Positions 41,105 to 48,620 of a stretch of 64,000 bases of DNA are shown piece by piece. Position 1 is the stretch's first letter. The number at the start of each line of letters is the position of its first letter. The notes below the pieces were generated by a model. The model was not told the origin of the DNA and made no database searches. It worked only from the letters and a program-made list of their open reading frames with translations. This DNA is from Streptomyces olindensis (GTDB taxonomy: Bacteria; Actinomycetota; Actinomycetes; Streptomycetales; Streptomycetaceae), in the NCBI GenBank assembly GCA_000696115.1, contig JJOH01000019.1:515881-579880 (forward strand), in the 5' to 3' direction. The position numbers and the translations under genes are program-made.

Positions 41105-42493
41105 TCACACGGCCGCCGGCCGGCGCGCGGGCCGGGTCTGCTCGTAGGCATGGCCGACCCGCAGCAGCACCGGCTCGCCGAAGGGCCGGCCCAGCAGCTG
41201 CATGCCGATGGGCAGGCCTGCCGTGTCGTGACCGACCGGGACGGACAGCGAGGGCACCCCGGTGATGTTGGCGGGGGCCGAGAGGCGCACATAGGCGTCG
41301 GAGACACCCTCGACGGTGCCGTCCGGCCAGGTGATCGTCTCGTCGCCGGCCTTCACCGCCGTGGCAGGGACCGTCGGGGCGGCGATCACGTCGACCTCTT
41401 CCAGCAGGCGCCCCCAGGCCTGCCGCATGAGCGTGCGCGAACGCTGGGCGCGCAGATAGTCCCCGGCCGGCATCAGCGCGCCGGCTTCGAGCAGGACACG
41501 CACGTCGGCCTGGTACAGCTCGGGGACGGTGCGCAGGGTGCGCTCGTGGTAGGCGGTGGCCTCCGGCACCATCAGGCCCCACTGGGTGGCCTGGATGTAG
41601 CCCGTCATCGGGATCTCGACCTCGACGAGCCGTGCGCCGAGGCTCTGCAGCTCGGCTGTGGCACGCCGGACGGCGGCCGCCACCTCCGGGGCGACGTGGT
41701 CGAAGTAGTAGGTGCGCGGCACTCCGATGCGCAGTCCCGTCAGTTCCGTCGCGCCGCCCGGCCGGTAGACCGGGCCGGAGGCGGCCACGGAGGCGGGGTC
41801 GCGGGGGTCGTGGCCGGCCAGGGCGGCCAGGACCAGGGCCGCGTCCTCGACGGTGCGGGTGATCGGGCCGACGTGGTCCAGCGACCAGGACAGGGACGTG
41901 ACGCCGTGGCGCGGGACGAGGCCGTAGGTCGGCTTGAAACCCACGACACCGTTGAGCGCGGAGGGCACCCGGATCGATCCGCCGGTGTCGGTGCCCAGCG
42001 CGAAGGTCGCGGCGCCCGCGGCGACGGCGACGGCGGACCCGCCGCTGGAGCCGCCGGCGACCCGGTCCCGGTTCCAGGCGTTGGCGGTCTGCGGGGTGGT
42101 AAGACCGTAGGCGAATTCATGAGTGTGCGTCTTGCCGACCAGGACCGCGCCGGCCGCGGCCAGACGGGCGGCGACCGTGCTGTCGCTCTCCGCGCGGTGG
42201 TCCGCACGGACCCGGGAGCTGGCCGTGGTGGCCTCGCCGGCGACGTCGATCAGGTCCTTCAGCGCCATGGGGATGCCGTGCAGCGGGCCGCGCGGGCGGC
42301 CGGCCGCGACATCCTGCTCGGCCTCGCGTGCAGCCCGGCGGGCCCGCTCAGCGGTGACGGTGACGTAGGCCTCCAGCTGCGGATCGACCTTCTCGACGCG
42401 GTCGAGGACCGAGTCCACCAGCTCGACGGGCGACAGCGTCCGTGCCCTGATCGCGTCAGCGGCTCGGACGAGGGACAGTTCATACGGCTGCAT
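41105..42493 (-). CDS. Amidase-signature hydrolase (AtzE/GatA-like)
   Basis: 462 residues. The Ser-cisSer-Lys triad is in GIPMALKDLIDVAG (lysine, about residue 82), GGSSGGSAVAVAAG and DTGGSIRVPS (nucleophile serine). These are the amidase-signature hallmarks. The first residues, MQPYELSLVRAADAIRARTLSPVELVDSVLDRVEKVDP, match the family start. A tiny DUF4089/AtzG-like gene overlaps its start, as in the AtzE-AtzG carboxybiuret hydrolase of cyanurate degradation. The actual amide is unknown. It is probably cytosolic. Confidence 0.88.
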   Translation of the reverse strand: MQPYELSLVRAADAIRARTLSPVELVDSVLDRVEKVDPQLEAYVTVTAERARRAAREAEQDVAAGRPRGPLHGIPMALKDLIDVAGEATTASSRVRADHRAESDSTVAARLAAAGAVLVGKTHTHEFAYGLTTPQTANAWNRDRVAGGSSGGSAVAVAAGAATFALGTDTGGSIRVPSALNGVVGFKPTYGLVPRHGVTSLSWSLDHVGPITRTVEDAALVLAALAGHDPRDPASVAASGPVYRPGGATELTGLRIGVPRTYYFDHVAPEVAAAVRRATAELQSLGARLVEVEIPMTGYIQATQWGLMVPEATAYHERTLRTVPELYQADVRVLLEAGALMPAGDYLRAQRSRTLMRQAWGRLLEEVDVIAAPTVPATAVKAGDETITWPDGTVEGVSDAYVRLSAPANITGVPSLSVPVGHDTAGLPIGMQLLGRPFGEPVLLRVGHAYEQTRPARRPAAV

Positions 42494-42701
42494 CGGTCTT
42501 CTCCTCTCCGGCGCGGTAGGCGGCGGCAGGCGGGGTGTCTCCGAAGTCCAGCTCCCGCAGGACCGCGACGACGGAGTGGATGTGGTTGGCCGTGGCGGCC
42601 ACCGCGGCATGCCGGCCGGCCGGCATCGGGAACCCGGCACGGTCGGCCCCGAGGGCCGCCTCCTGTGGCGTGAGTCCGGCAGCGGACATGGCAGTGGACA
42701 T
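42480..42701 (-). CDS. Small AtzG-like (DUF4089) amidase partner
   Basis: 73 residues. AALGADRAGFPMPAGRHAAVAATANHIHSVVAVLRELDFGDTPPAAAYRAGEE has the DUF4089/AtzG-like pattern of two helices and a C-terminal FGDTPPA motif. In the cyanurate pathway AtzG binds and stabilises the AtzE amidase. It overlaps the amidase by 14 bases, so the two are translated together. The GGGGAGG ribosome binding site supports ATG 42701. Confidence 0.75.
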   Translation of the reverse strand: MSTAMSAAGLTPQEAALGADRAGFPMPAGRHAAVAATANHIHSVVAVLRELDFGDTPPAAAYRAGEEKTDAAV

Positions 42702-42747
42702 GAAGGTCCTCCCCTGATCGGGCGGGAGCGACGGAGCGCCCGGCGTC

Positions 42748-42769
42748 AAAAGCTAAGTTTTTGCTTTAA
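42748..42769. promoter_or_regulatory. TetR operator B
   Basis: AAAAGC at 42748-42753 and TGCTTTAA at 42762-42769 form an imperfect dyad, 46 bp centre-to-centre from operator C, on the amidase side of the divergent promoter. Confidence 0.55.
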
Positions 42770-42794
42770 CCGACACTAGGACCTAGGGTTCCTT

Positions 42795-42813
42795 AAAGCA
42801 AACCGTTTGCTTT
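42795..42813. promoter_or_regulatory. TetR operator C
   Basis: AAAGCAAA (42795-42802), CCG, TTTGCTTT (42806-42813) is a perfect 8-bp-arm dyad, 54 bases before the metallo-hydrolase ATG. Confidence 0.65.
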
Positions 42814-42867
42814 TACTGAGCCGAACGCCACTGAACACCGCCGAAGAACCAAAGGAACCGACAGAGC

Positions 42868-43800
42868 ATGAACACTCCACCGGCCGTCGAGACCACCGCC
42901 ATCCCCTCCTGGACCACGGGCGCTGTCACCGTCCACCGCATCGACGAGGTCCTTCTGCCGCCCGCGACCGGACGCTGGCTGCTTCCGGACGCCACCACGG
43001 ACCTGGTCGGACAGCAGGACTGGCTGCACCCCGACTTCGCCGACCAGGAGGGCGTCCTGCGCATCGACAGCCACAGCTTCGCCCTCACCGTCGGCGGGCT
43101 GCGCATCCTCGTCGACACCGGCATCGGCAACGGCAAGGAGCGGGCGAACCCCGCCTGGCACCACCTGCGGACCGACTTCCTCGAGCGCCTGACCGCCGCC
43201 GGTTTCCCCCCGGACTCCGTCGACCTGGTGATCCTCACCCACCTGCATGCCGACCACGTCGGCTGGAACACGCGGCAGGTGAACGGCGAGTGGGTCCCCA
43301 CCTTCCCCCACGCCCGCTACCTCACCTCCCGCCTCGAGCGGGAGTTCTGGGCCACGTACGACATGGAGGAGGCGCGCAGGCAGATGTTCCGCGACTCCGT
43401 GATCCCGGTCGAGAAGGCGGGACTGCTCGACCTCGTCGACATCCCGGCCGAGGGGGCCGAGGTCGCCCCGGGCCTGCGCCTGCTGCCCACGCCCGGCCAC
43501 ACCCCCGGCCACATCGCCGTCGAACTGACCAGCCAGGGCGAGACGGCGCTGATCACCGGTGACTGCATCCATCACCCGGTCCAGCTCGCCCACCCGGCCA
43601 TCGGCGCGTGCGTCGACATCGACCCGGAGCAGTCCGAGGCCTCGCGTCGCAAGCTGCTCGATTCCCTCGCCGACACGGACACCCTGGTCCTCGGCACCCA
43701 CTTCGCGCCGCCCACCGCCGGCCGCGTGATCACCTACGAGAACGCCTACCGGCTCGCGCCCGTCCCCGCCGCCCCGCAGACCGTCGCGCCACGGCCCTGA
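42868..43800 (+). CDS. MBL-fold metallo-hydrolase
   Basis: 310 residues. The zinc motif ILTHLHADHVGW (HxHxDH, about residue 129) and later PTPGHTPGHIAVEL, ALITGDCIHHPVQL and LVLGTHFAPPTAG supply the usual histidine and aspartate zinc ligands. The fold is a lactonase/quorum-quenching-type metallo-beta-lactamase. The substrate is unknown, but it is divergent from an amidase under the same TetR operators, which suggests successive ring-opening and amide cleavage of one compound. Ribosome binding site AAAGGA, start ATG 42868. Confidence 0.88.
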   Translation: MNTPPAVETTAIPSWTTGAVTVHRIDEVLLPPATGRWLLPDATTDLVGQQDWLHPDFADQEGVLRIDSHSFALTVGGLRILVDTGIGNGKERANPAWHHLRTDFLERLTAAGFPPDSVDLVILTHLHADHVGWNTRQVNGEWVPTFPHARYLTSRLEREFWATYDMEEARRQMFRDSVIPVEKAGLLDLVDIPAEGAEVAPGLRLLPTPGHTPGHIAVELTSQGETALITGDCIHHPVQLAHPAIGACVDIDPEQSEASRRKLLDSLADTDTLVLGTHFAPPTAGRVITYENAYRLAPVPAAPQTVAPRP

Positions 43801-43810
43801 GCGAGGACTC

Positions 43811-43840
43811 TTCCTACTTTTCCTATCGGATTACTAGGGA
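43811..43840 (-). promoter_or_regulatory. Sulfur element copy 1 (Rrf2-operator candidate)
   Basis: A 30-bp element that, read on the minus strand, matches the copy at 46948-46977 at 24 of 30 positions (shared TCCCTA, CCG, TAGGAAAA and TAGGAA). It contains the 17-bp dyad CCTATC...TAGG (43822-43838). The Rrf2 gene between the two copies is the likely binder. Confidence 0.7.
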
Positions 43841-43872
43841 AGCCTTGACGGCGTCCGACGGGGGTGCGCAGG

Positions 43873-43965
43873 ATGACGTACATGTCCCGTACACAGCAAC
43901 GACTCGTTCGTCGTCGGCATGTCGACTTCGGTCACGTCGGCAGCGCCGCCTGCTGTTGCGGATAA
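43873..43965 (+). CDS. Cysteine-rich sulfur-operon leader peptide
   Basis: A 30-codon frame (27 if it starts at ATG 43882) whose C-terminal half reads RRRHVDFGHVGSAACCCG then TAA. The R-R-H-x-D...S-A-x-C pattern is that of the actinobacterial leader peptides found before sulfur-uptake genes. Three consecutive cysteine codons (TGC TGT TGC) would stall the ribosome when cysteinyl-tRNA is short. It is too short for usual gene calling. ATG 43882 may be leaderless from the candidate promoter just upstream. Confidence 0.8.
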   Translation: MTYMSRTQQRLVRRRHVDFGHVGSAACCCG

Positions 43966-44135
43966 GCGGACAAGAGGCCCGCCGCTCACGCGTTCGCCCG
44001 TGCCGTTCCACTCCCCGTATGTGAGGCGACCAGGCGCGGACACGTCCCGCGTCCGACGGTCCGCCGCATCCCTGAGGGACATCTCCGGGACCACGGCACT
44101 TCCCTCCCTGCCACCGACCTTGAGGAGCCCACGTC

Positions 44136-45365
44136 ATGGGCGTTGCCACCGCGCCGTCCGGCCCCGCCGCGGAATCCGACCTGCCCGGGCCCGGCCGTGC
44201 GCACTGGCTGCGCGTGGCCCACGAGGCGGCGGACGACCTGGCCACGGACGCGGTGGCCAGGGAGCAGGCGGGCAAGGCCCCGTTCGACGAGGTGTCCCGG
44301 CTGCGCGAGGCGGGCCTGCTGACGCTGTTGATACCGGCCGGGTCCGGGGGCGGCGGCGCGGACTGGGCCACGGCCTACGCCGTCGTACGGGAGATCGGCG
44401 CGGCCGACGGCGCGATCGGTCAGCTGCTCGGCTGTCACTACTTCGCGTCGTGGAGCGCCGGGTTCTTCGCGGAGCCCGCCGTGGCCGCGCGGGTCGAGCA
44501 GCGGTCGGCGGCCGAACAGTGGTGCTGGGGCGCTGGTTTCGCCCCTCGGGAACCGCCGCTGACGCTCGCCAGGAAGGCCGGCGGGCACGTGCTCGACGGC
44601 CGGCAGAGCTACACCACCGGGGTCCTGGTCGCCGACCGCCTCGCCGTGCGGGCCGTGCGGGCCGACACCGGCGAACCGCTCGCCGTCGTCGTGGATCCGG
44701 CGCGTCCCGGCGTGCGGATCGACGACGCCGCCGACCCCTTCGGCCAGCGGCTCGCGGCCGGCGCGAGCGTGGAGTTCGACGCCGTGCCGGTCACCCCCGA
44801 CGACGTGCTCGGCCCCCTGCCCGTGGACGAGGACATGCTGTCGCCGCTGGCCGCGCTGGCGGCTCCGGTCGGGCGCCTCGTCTCCGTGCAACTCCTTCTC
44901 GGCATGGCCGAGGGAGTGCTCGCCGAAGCCCGCGAGTACAGCAGGACGGGCCACGCCCCCTGGCATCCCGCCTGGCCGGTCGGCACCCCCCACGACCCCC
45001 AGGTGCTGACCGCCTACGGGGAACTCACCGTCCTCACCCGCTCCGCGGCCGCACTCGCCGATCAGGCGCTGGACGCCGTGCGCGGCGGACTGGCCCGCGG
45101 CGAGGACCTCGCCCACGACGCGTACGCGGAGATCTCCGTCCTCGTCGCCATGGCCGAAGCCGCCGCCTCCCGGGCCGCGCAGGAGTGCACCACCCGTGCC
45201 CTCGACATCGTCGGCACCCACTGCGTCTCCGCACGGCTGGGCTTCGACCGCTTCTGGCGCAACGCCCGGACCCACACCCTCTACGAACCCGTCGCCCACC
45301 GGCTCCGCGAGATCGGCGACTACCACCTCAACGGCGCCCACCCGCCCTTCGGCCTGCCCGCCTGA
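44136..45365 (+). CDS. SfnB/DszC-like flavin-dependent monooxygenase (acyl-CoA dehydrogenase fold)
   Basis: 409 residues of acyl-CoA dehydrogenase fold: LIPAGSGGGGADWATAYAVVREIGAADGAIGQLLGCHYFA in the N-domain and SARLGFDRFWRNARTHTLYEPVAHRLREIGDYHLNG at the C-terminus. This C-terminal RFWRNARTHTLYEP motif is typical of the SfnB/DszC group, which uses reduced flavin and oxygen to desulfurise organosulfur compounds. The catalytic glutamate of true dehydrogenases is not evident. Downstream are a TauD dioxygenase and an Rrf2 gene, and upstream is a cysteine leader. A sulfone- or sulfide-oxidising role is likely. Confidence 0.82.
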   Translation: MGVATAPSGPAAESDLPGPGRAHWLRVAHEAADDLATDAVAREQAGKAPFDEVSRLREAGLLTLLIPAGSGGGGADWATAYAVVREIGAADGAIGQLLGCHYFASWSAGFFAEPAVAARVEQRSAAEQWCWGAGFAPREPPLTLARKAGGHVLDGRQSYTTGVLVADRLAVRAVRADTGEPLAVVVDPARPGVRIDDAADPFGQRLAAGASVEFDAVPVTPDDVLGPLPVDEDMLSPLAALAAPVGRLVSVQLLLGMAEGVLAEAREYSRTGHAPWHPAWPVGTPHDPQVLTAYGELTVLTRSAAALADQALDAVRGGLARGEDLAHDAYAEISVLVAMAEAAASRAAQECTTRALDIVGTHCVSARLGFDRFWRNARTHTLYEPVAHRLREIGDYHLNGAHPPFGLPA

Positions 45366-45405
45366 GCCGGTGTGCCCGCCTCGAACCCCCGAAAGGACAC
45401 CGCAC

Positions 45406-46305
45406 ATGACCACCGGCACCGGCTTCGGCCTCCGCAGGATCGGCGGCCGCATCGGCGCCGAGATCCTCGGCGTGGACCTCGGCACCGACCTCGCCCCCGC
45501 CCTCGTCACCGAGATCAACTCCGCGCTTCTGGAACACAAGGCGCTGGTCTTCCGCGACCAGCACCTCGACGACGCGGGCCAGCTCCGCTTCGCCGCCCTA
45601 TTCGGCGAACTCACCACCGCGCACCCGACCGTGTCCTCCGTCAAGGGACAGCCCCGGGTCCTGCCCGTGGACGGCGACGAGGGCATCCGCGCCAACCAGT
45701 GGCACACCGACGTCACCTTCGTCCGTACGCCCCCGAAGGCGTCCACGCTGCGCGCCATCGTCGTCCCGCCCTACGGCGGCAACACCCTCATCGCCAACGC
45801 CGGTGCCGCCTACCGGGACCTGCCCGAACCACTGCGTGAGCTCGCCGACAAGCTGTGGGCGGTGCACACCAACGACTACGACTACGCGGCTCCCAGGAGC
45901 GAGAAGGCGGCCGAGTACCGCAGGCGGTTCGTCTCGCGGAAGTACCGCACCGCACACCCCGTCGTCCGCGTCCACCCCGAGACCGGGGAGCGCGGGCTGT
46001 TCATCGGCGGCTTCGCCCAGAGCCTCGTCGGCCTCGGCCCCTCCGACTCCCGCGACCTGCTGCGCCTCTTCCAGTCGTACGTCACCCGCCCGGAGAACAT
46101 CGTGCGGGTGGCCTGGAACCCGGGCGACGTCGTCCTGTTCGACAACCGCATCACCCAGCACTACGCCCCGGACGACTACGGTGACCTGCCCCGGCTCCTG
46201 CACCGGGTGACCGTCGCGGGCGACGTCCCCGCCGGCGTCGACGGCACCCTCAGCCACGTCGTCGAGGGCGACGACGCCTCGCACTACACCCCCGCCGCGG
46301 CATGA
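45406..46305 (+). CDS. TauD/TfdA-family alpha-ketoglutarate dioxygenase
   Basis: 299 residues. The iron site is WHTDVTF (HxD) with the distal histidine in TQHYAPDDYG. The 2-oxoglutarate arginine is in LLHRVTVAGD. NALVFRDQ-like HKALVFRDQHLDD near residue 45 is the TauD start block. These enzymes oxygenate taurine, alkylsulfonates or alkyl sulfates to free sulfite or sulfate. It lies 40 bases after the flavin monooxygenase with GAAAGGA between. A terminator hairpin follows. It is most likely a sulfonate or sulfate-ester dioxygenase. Confidence 0.88.
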   Translation: MTTGTGFGLRRIGGRIGAEILGVDLGTDLAPALVTEINSALLEHKALVFRDQHLDDAGQLRFAALFGELTTAHPTVSSVKGQPRVLPVDGDEGIRANQWHTDVTFVRTPPKASTLRAIVVPPYGGNTLIANAGAAYRDLPEPLRELADKLWAVHTNDYDYAAPRSEKAAEYRRRFVSRKYRTAHPVVRVHPETGERGLFIGGFAQSLVGLGPSDSRDLLRLFQSYVTRPENIVRVAWNPGDVVLFDNRITQHYAPDDYGDLPRLLHRVTVAGDVPAGVDGTLSHVVEGDDASHYTPAAA

Positions 46306-46316
46306 GCCGCCCGGCC

Positions 46317-46346
46317 GCCGGGCAGGGACTCCCGCCCCTGCCCGGC
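46317..46346. terminator. 11-bp stem after tauD-like gene
   Basis: GCCGGGCAGGG (46317-46327) pairs with CCCTGCCCGGC (46336-46346) around an 8-base loop, 11 bases after the stop. Confidence 0.75.
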
Positions 46347-46395
46347 CGCCCGCCCGGAGCGGAGGCCGGCCGGAGCCCTACGCGATAATGGACGC

Positions 46396-46854
46396 ATGCG
46401 GATCTCAGCCAGGGCGGACTACGCGGTACGTGCCGCGCTGCAGCTCGCCGCGTCCCGGGACGACCTGCCACTGAAGGCCGAGGCCATCGCCGACGCCCAG
46501 GACATCCCGCACAAGTTCCTGGAAAGCATCCTCAACGACATGCGCCGGGGCGGTCTCATCCTCAGCCAGCGCGGCGGCAACGGCGGCTACCGGCTGGCGA
46601 AGCCCGCGGAGTCCATCAGCATCGCCGACGTCATCCGCGTCGTCGACGGACCGCTGGTGTCGGTGCGCGGGGTCCGCCCGCCGGACCTGTCGTACTCCGG
46701 CCCGGCCCAGTCGCTGCTCCCCCTGTGGATCGCCCTGCGGTCCAATGTGCGCGAGATCCTCGAGGGCGTGTCCCTCGCCGATGTCGCATCGGCCCAACTC
46801 CCCCCTGACGTCTCCGCGTTGACCGACGCGCCGGGAGCCTGGACCAACCCCTGA
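46396..46854 (+). CDS. Rrf2-family regulator without cysteines (CymR-like)
   Basis: 152 residues. RISARADYAVRAALQLAASRDDLPLKAEAIADAQDIPHKFLESILNDMRRGGLILSQRGGNGGYRLAKPAESISIADVIRVVDGPL is the Rrf2 winged helix. There is no cysteine at all, so it cannot hold the iron-sulfur cluster of IscR and resembles CymR, the cysteine-metabolism repressor. It sits between two transcription units that share a 30-bp element, which is the likely operator. The ATG at 46396 lies 13 bases after TAATGG-like sequence (46386-46391), so the message may be leaderless. Confidence 0.88.
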   Translation: MRISARADYAVRAALQLAASRDDLPLKAEAIADAQDIPHKFLESILNDMRRGGLILSQRGGNGGYRLAKPAESISIADVIRVVDGPLVSVRGVRPPDLSYSGPAQSLLPLWIALRSNVREILEGVSLADVASAQLPPDVSALTDAPGAWTNP

Positions 46855-46947
46855 CGGGCCGGGGCGTCGACCAGCATCCCACCAGGTGAGATCCCCTCGT
46901 CCACTATATGAATGACCTCTTGGGGCGGGCGCGGCCTTCTGCCACGA

Positions 46948-46977
46948 TCCCTATCAGCCCGGTAGGAAAACTAGGAA
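46948..46977 (+). promoter_or_regulatory. Sulfur element copy 2 (Rrf2-operator candidate)
   Basis: A 30-bp element matching copy 1 at 24 of 30 positions, containing CCTATCAGCCCGGTAGG and TAGGAAAACTAGGAA. It lies immediately before the leader peptide's ribosome binding site, so bound protein would block initiation of the transcript or of RNA polymerase. Confidence 0.7.
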
Positions 46978-46991
46978 ATCAGGAGGTGGCC

Positions 46992-47093
46992 ATGGGAACG
47001 CACCACCGCGCGGACCGGTCGTTCCTCCTGCTCACCTCGCGTCGCCACATCGACCTGGGCCGGACGTCCAGCGCCATCTGTCGACCCGTCTGA
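46992..47093 (+). CDS. Sulfur-operon leader peptide (RRHIDLGR type)
   Basis: 33 codons from ATG 46992 behind AGGAGG at 46981-46986. The C-terminal half reads SRRHIDLGRTSSAICRPV. It shares R-R-H-x-D-x-G-x-x-x-S-A-x-C with the leader at 43873. Such peptides are known as putative leader peptides before actinobacterial sulfonate or cysteine genes. A longer frame from 46908 is rejected, since it would lie over the operator and lacks a ribosome binding site. Confidence 0.82.
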   Translation: MGTHHRADRSFLLLTSRRHIDLGRTSSAICRPV

Positions 47094-47294
47094 GACCGCC
47101 CGCCGAGTCCCGCTCTCCGGCCGGCGGCACCTGCCGCGCCTCCCCCCACACCGCACACCTCCGCTCCCGGACCCCGCGGCGGCATTCCCGCCGCCGGGTG
47201 CCGGCGAGCGGAGCGCCGGCGCCTGCCCGCGGGTCGCACGCCCCGCACGCGCCGCTCCTCACCGATCCACCCGTCTCCCCGAGAGGACACCTCC

Positions 47295-48401
47295 GTGTCT
47301 GCCGCCAGACCGCTCACCACCCTGCGCGCCCTCGCCGTCGCAGCCGCGCTGCCGCTGCTGCTCACCGCCTGCGGCTACGGCTCCCAGTCCACCGACGACG
47401 GCAAGCAGAGCCAGGTCGCGGCGGGCGCGAAGAAGCTCTCCGCCGACGAAGTGAAGATCGGCTACTTCCCCAACCTCACGCACGCCACCGCGCTCGTCGG
47501 CGTCCAGGAGGGCCTCCTCCAGAAGGAACTCGGCGGCACGAGGATCAAGCCCTCGACGTTCAACGCCGGCCCCTCCGAGATCGAGGCGCTGAACGCCGGC
47601 TCCCTCGACATCGGCTGGATCGGCCCCTCCCCCGCCATCAACGGCTACACCAAGTCCAACGGCAGGAACCTGCGCATCATCGGCGGCTCCGCCTCGGGCG
47701 GCGTGAAGCTCGTCGTCAACCCGGACCGGATCACGTCCCTCCAGGACGTCAAGGGCAAGAAGATCGCCACCCCGCAGCACGGCAACACCCAGGACGTCGC
47801 GTTCCTCAACTGGGTCAAGGACCAGGGGTGGAAGGTCGACGCCGCGAGCGGCCGGGGCGACGTCTCCGTCGTCCGCACCGACAACAAGGTCACCCCGGAC
47901 GCCTACAAGTCCGGTTCCATCGACGGCGCGTGGGTGCCCGAGCCGACCGCGTCGAAGCTGGTCGCCGAGGGCGGCAAGGTGCTGCTCGACGAGTCGACGC
48001 TGTGGCCCGACAAGAAGTTCGTGATCACGAACATCATCGTGCGGCAGGAGTTCCTGAAGCAGCACCCGGACGTGGTCGAGGCCGTGCTGCGCGGGTCGGT
48101 GAAGACCAACGCGTGGATCAACGCCCACCCGGACCGGGCGAAGGCCTCCGCGAACAAGGCCCTGGAGACCCTGTCCGGGAAGGCGCTGCCCGCCGACGTC
48201 CTGGACCCGGCCTGGAAGTCCATCACCTTCCTCGACGACCCGCTCGCCTCCACCCTCCGCACCCAGGCCGAACACGCGGTCAAGGCCGGGCTGCTGGAGA
48301 AGCCCGACCTGGAGGGCATCTACGACCTCGCGCCGCTCAACAAGGTCCTCAAGGCCGAGGGCAAGGAGGAGGTCGACGACGCCGGTCTCGGCACCGGGTG
48401 A
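47295..48401 (+). CDS. Sulfonate/taurine-type ABC substrate-binding lipoprotein (orphan)
   Basis: 368 residues. A lipoprotein signal ends in LLTACG (lipobox, Cys about residue 26). The mature SsuA/TauA-like fold has VKIGYFPNLTHATALVGVQEGLLQKEL, INGYTKSNGRNLRIIGGSASGGVKLVV and ASGRGDVSVVRT. It should capture an alkanesulfonate at the outer membrane face. No permease or ATPase gene follows: a terminator lies directly downstream and the next ABC genes are an ABC-2 exporter. The GTG at 47295 follows GAGAGGAC. Confidence 0.88.
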   Translation: MSAARPLTTLRALAVAAALPLLLTACGYGSQSTDDGKQSQVAAGAKKLSADEVKIGYFPNLTHATALVGVQEGLLQKELGGTRIKPSTFNAGPSEIEALNAGSLDIGWIGPSPAINGYTKSNGRNLRIIGGSASGGVKLVVNPDRITSLQDVKGKKIATPQHGNTQDVAFLNWVKDQGWKVDAASGRGDVSVVRTDNKVTPDAYKSGSIDGAWVPEPTASKLVAEGGKVLLDESTLWPDKKFVITNIIVRQEFLKQHPDVVEAVLRGSVKTNAWINAHPDRAKASANKALETLSGKALPADVLDPAWKSITFLDDPLASTLRTQAEHAVKAGLLEKPDLEGIYDLAPLNKVLKAEGKEEVDDAGLGTG

Positions 48402-48409
48402 CGACGCGC

Positions 48410-48434
48410 CCGGCCCGGCCTTGAGCCGGGCCGG
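48410..48434. terminator. 10-bp stem after the sulfonate-binding gene
   Basis: CCGGCCCGGC (48410-48419) pairs with GCCGGGCCGG (48425-48434) around CTTGA, 9 bases after the stop. Confidence 0.8.
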
Positions 48435-48620
48435 TCCCGTGGAACAGGGTCGACACCGGAACCGTTCGGTAATGTGTTCGCCCGGAGAGGGCCCGAACGA
48501 CCGCTGCCGGGCGGCAACGGCAGCCGCAGCCGTCGACGACGTCCCCTGACCCCGGACGTCGGCACGGTCTCCGGCCCCCGATCCCACAGGACGGAACACG
48601 AGACGGACGGGGGAACGCCG

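Larger units (their letters stand above)
43801..44135. other. 335-bp leader region of the sulfur unit
   Basis: This gap before the flavin monooxygenase holds the 30-bp sulfur element (43811-43840), a candidate TTGACG-N18-CAGGAT promoter (43845-43874), a Cys-Cys-Cys leader peptide and about 170 bases of non-coding leader after it, long enough for attenuation. Confidence 0.6.
46855..47294. other. 440-bp leader region of the sulfonate-binding gene
   Basis: Contains the second 30-bp sulfur element (46948-46977), a leader peptide (46992-47093) and about 200 bases of GC-rich leader with possible hairpins such as GCCGGCG/CGCCGGC near 47205-47225. No other gene is seen. Confidence 0.55.

Noticed and set aside
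46908..46991. Extended 61-residue form of the sulfur leader peptide
   Set aside because: It starts without a ribosome binding site and covers the operator; ATG 46992 has AGGAGG.
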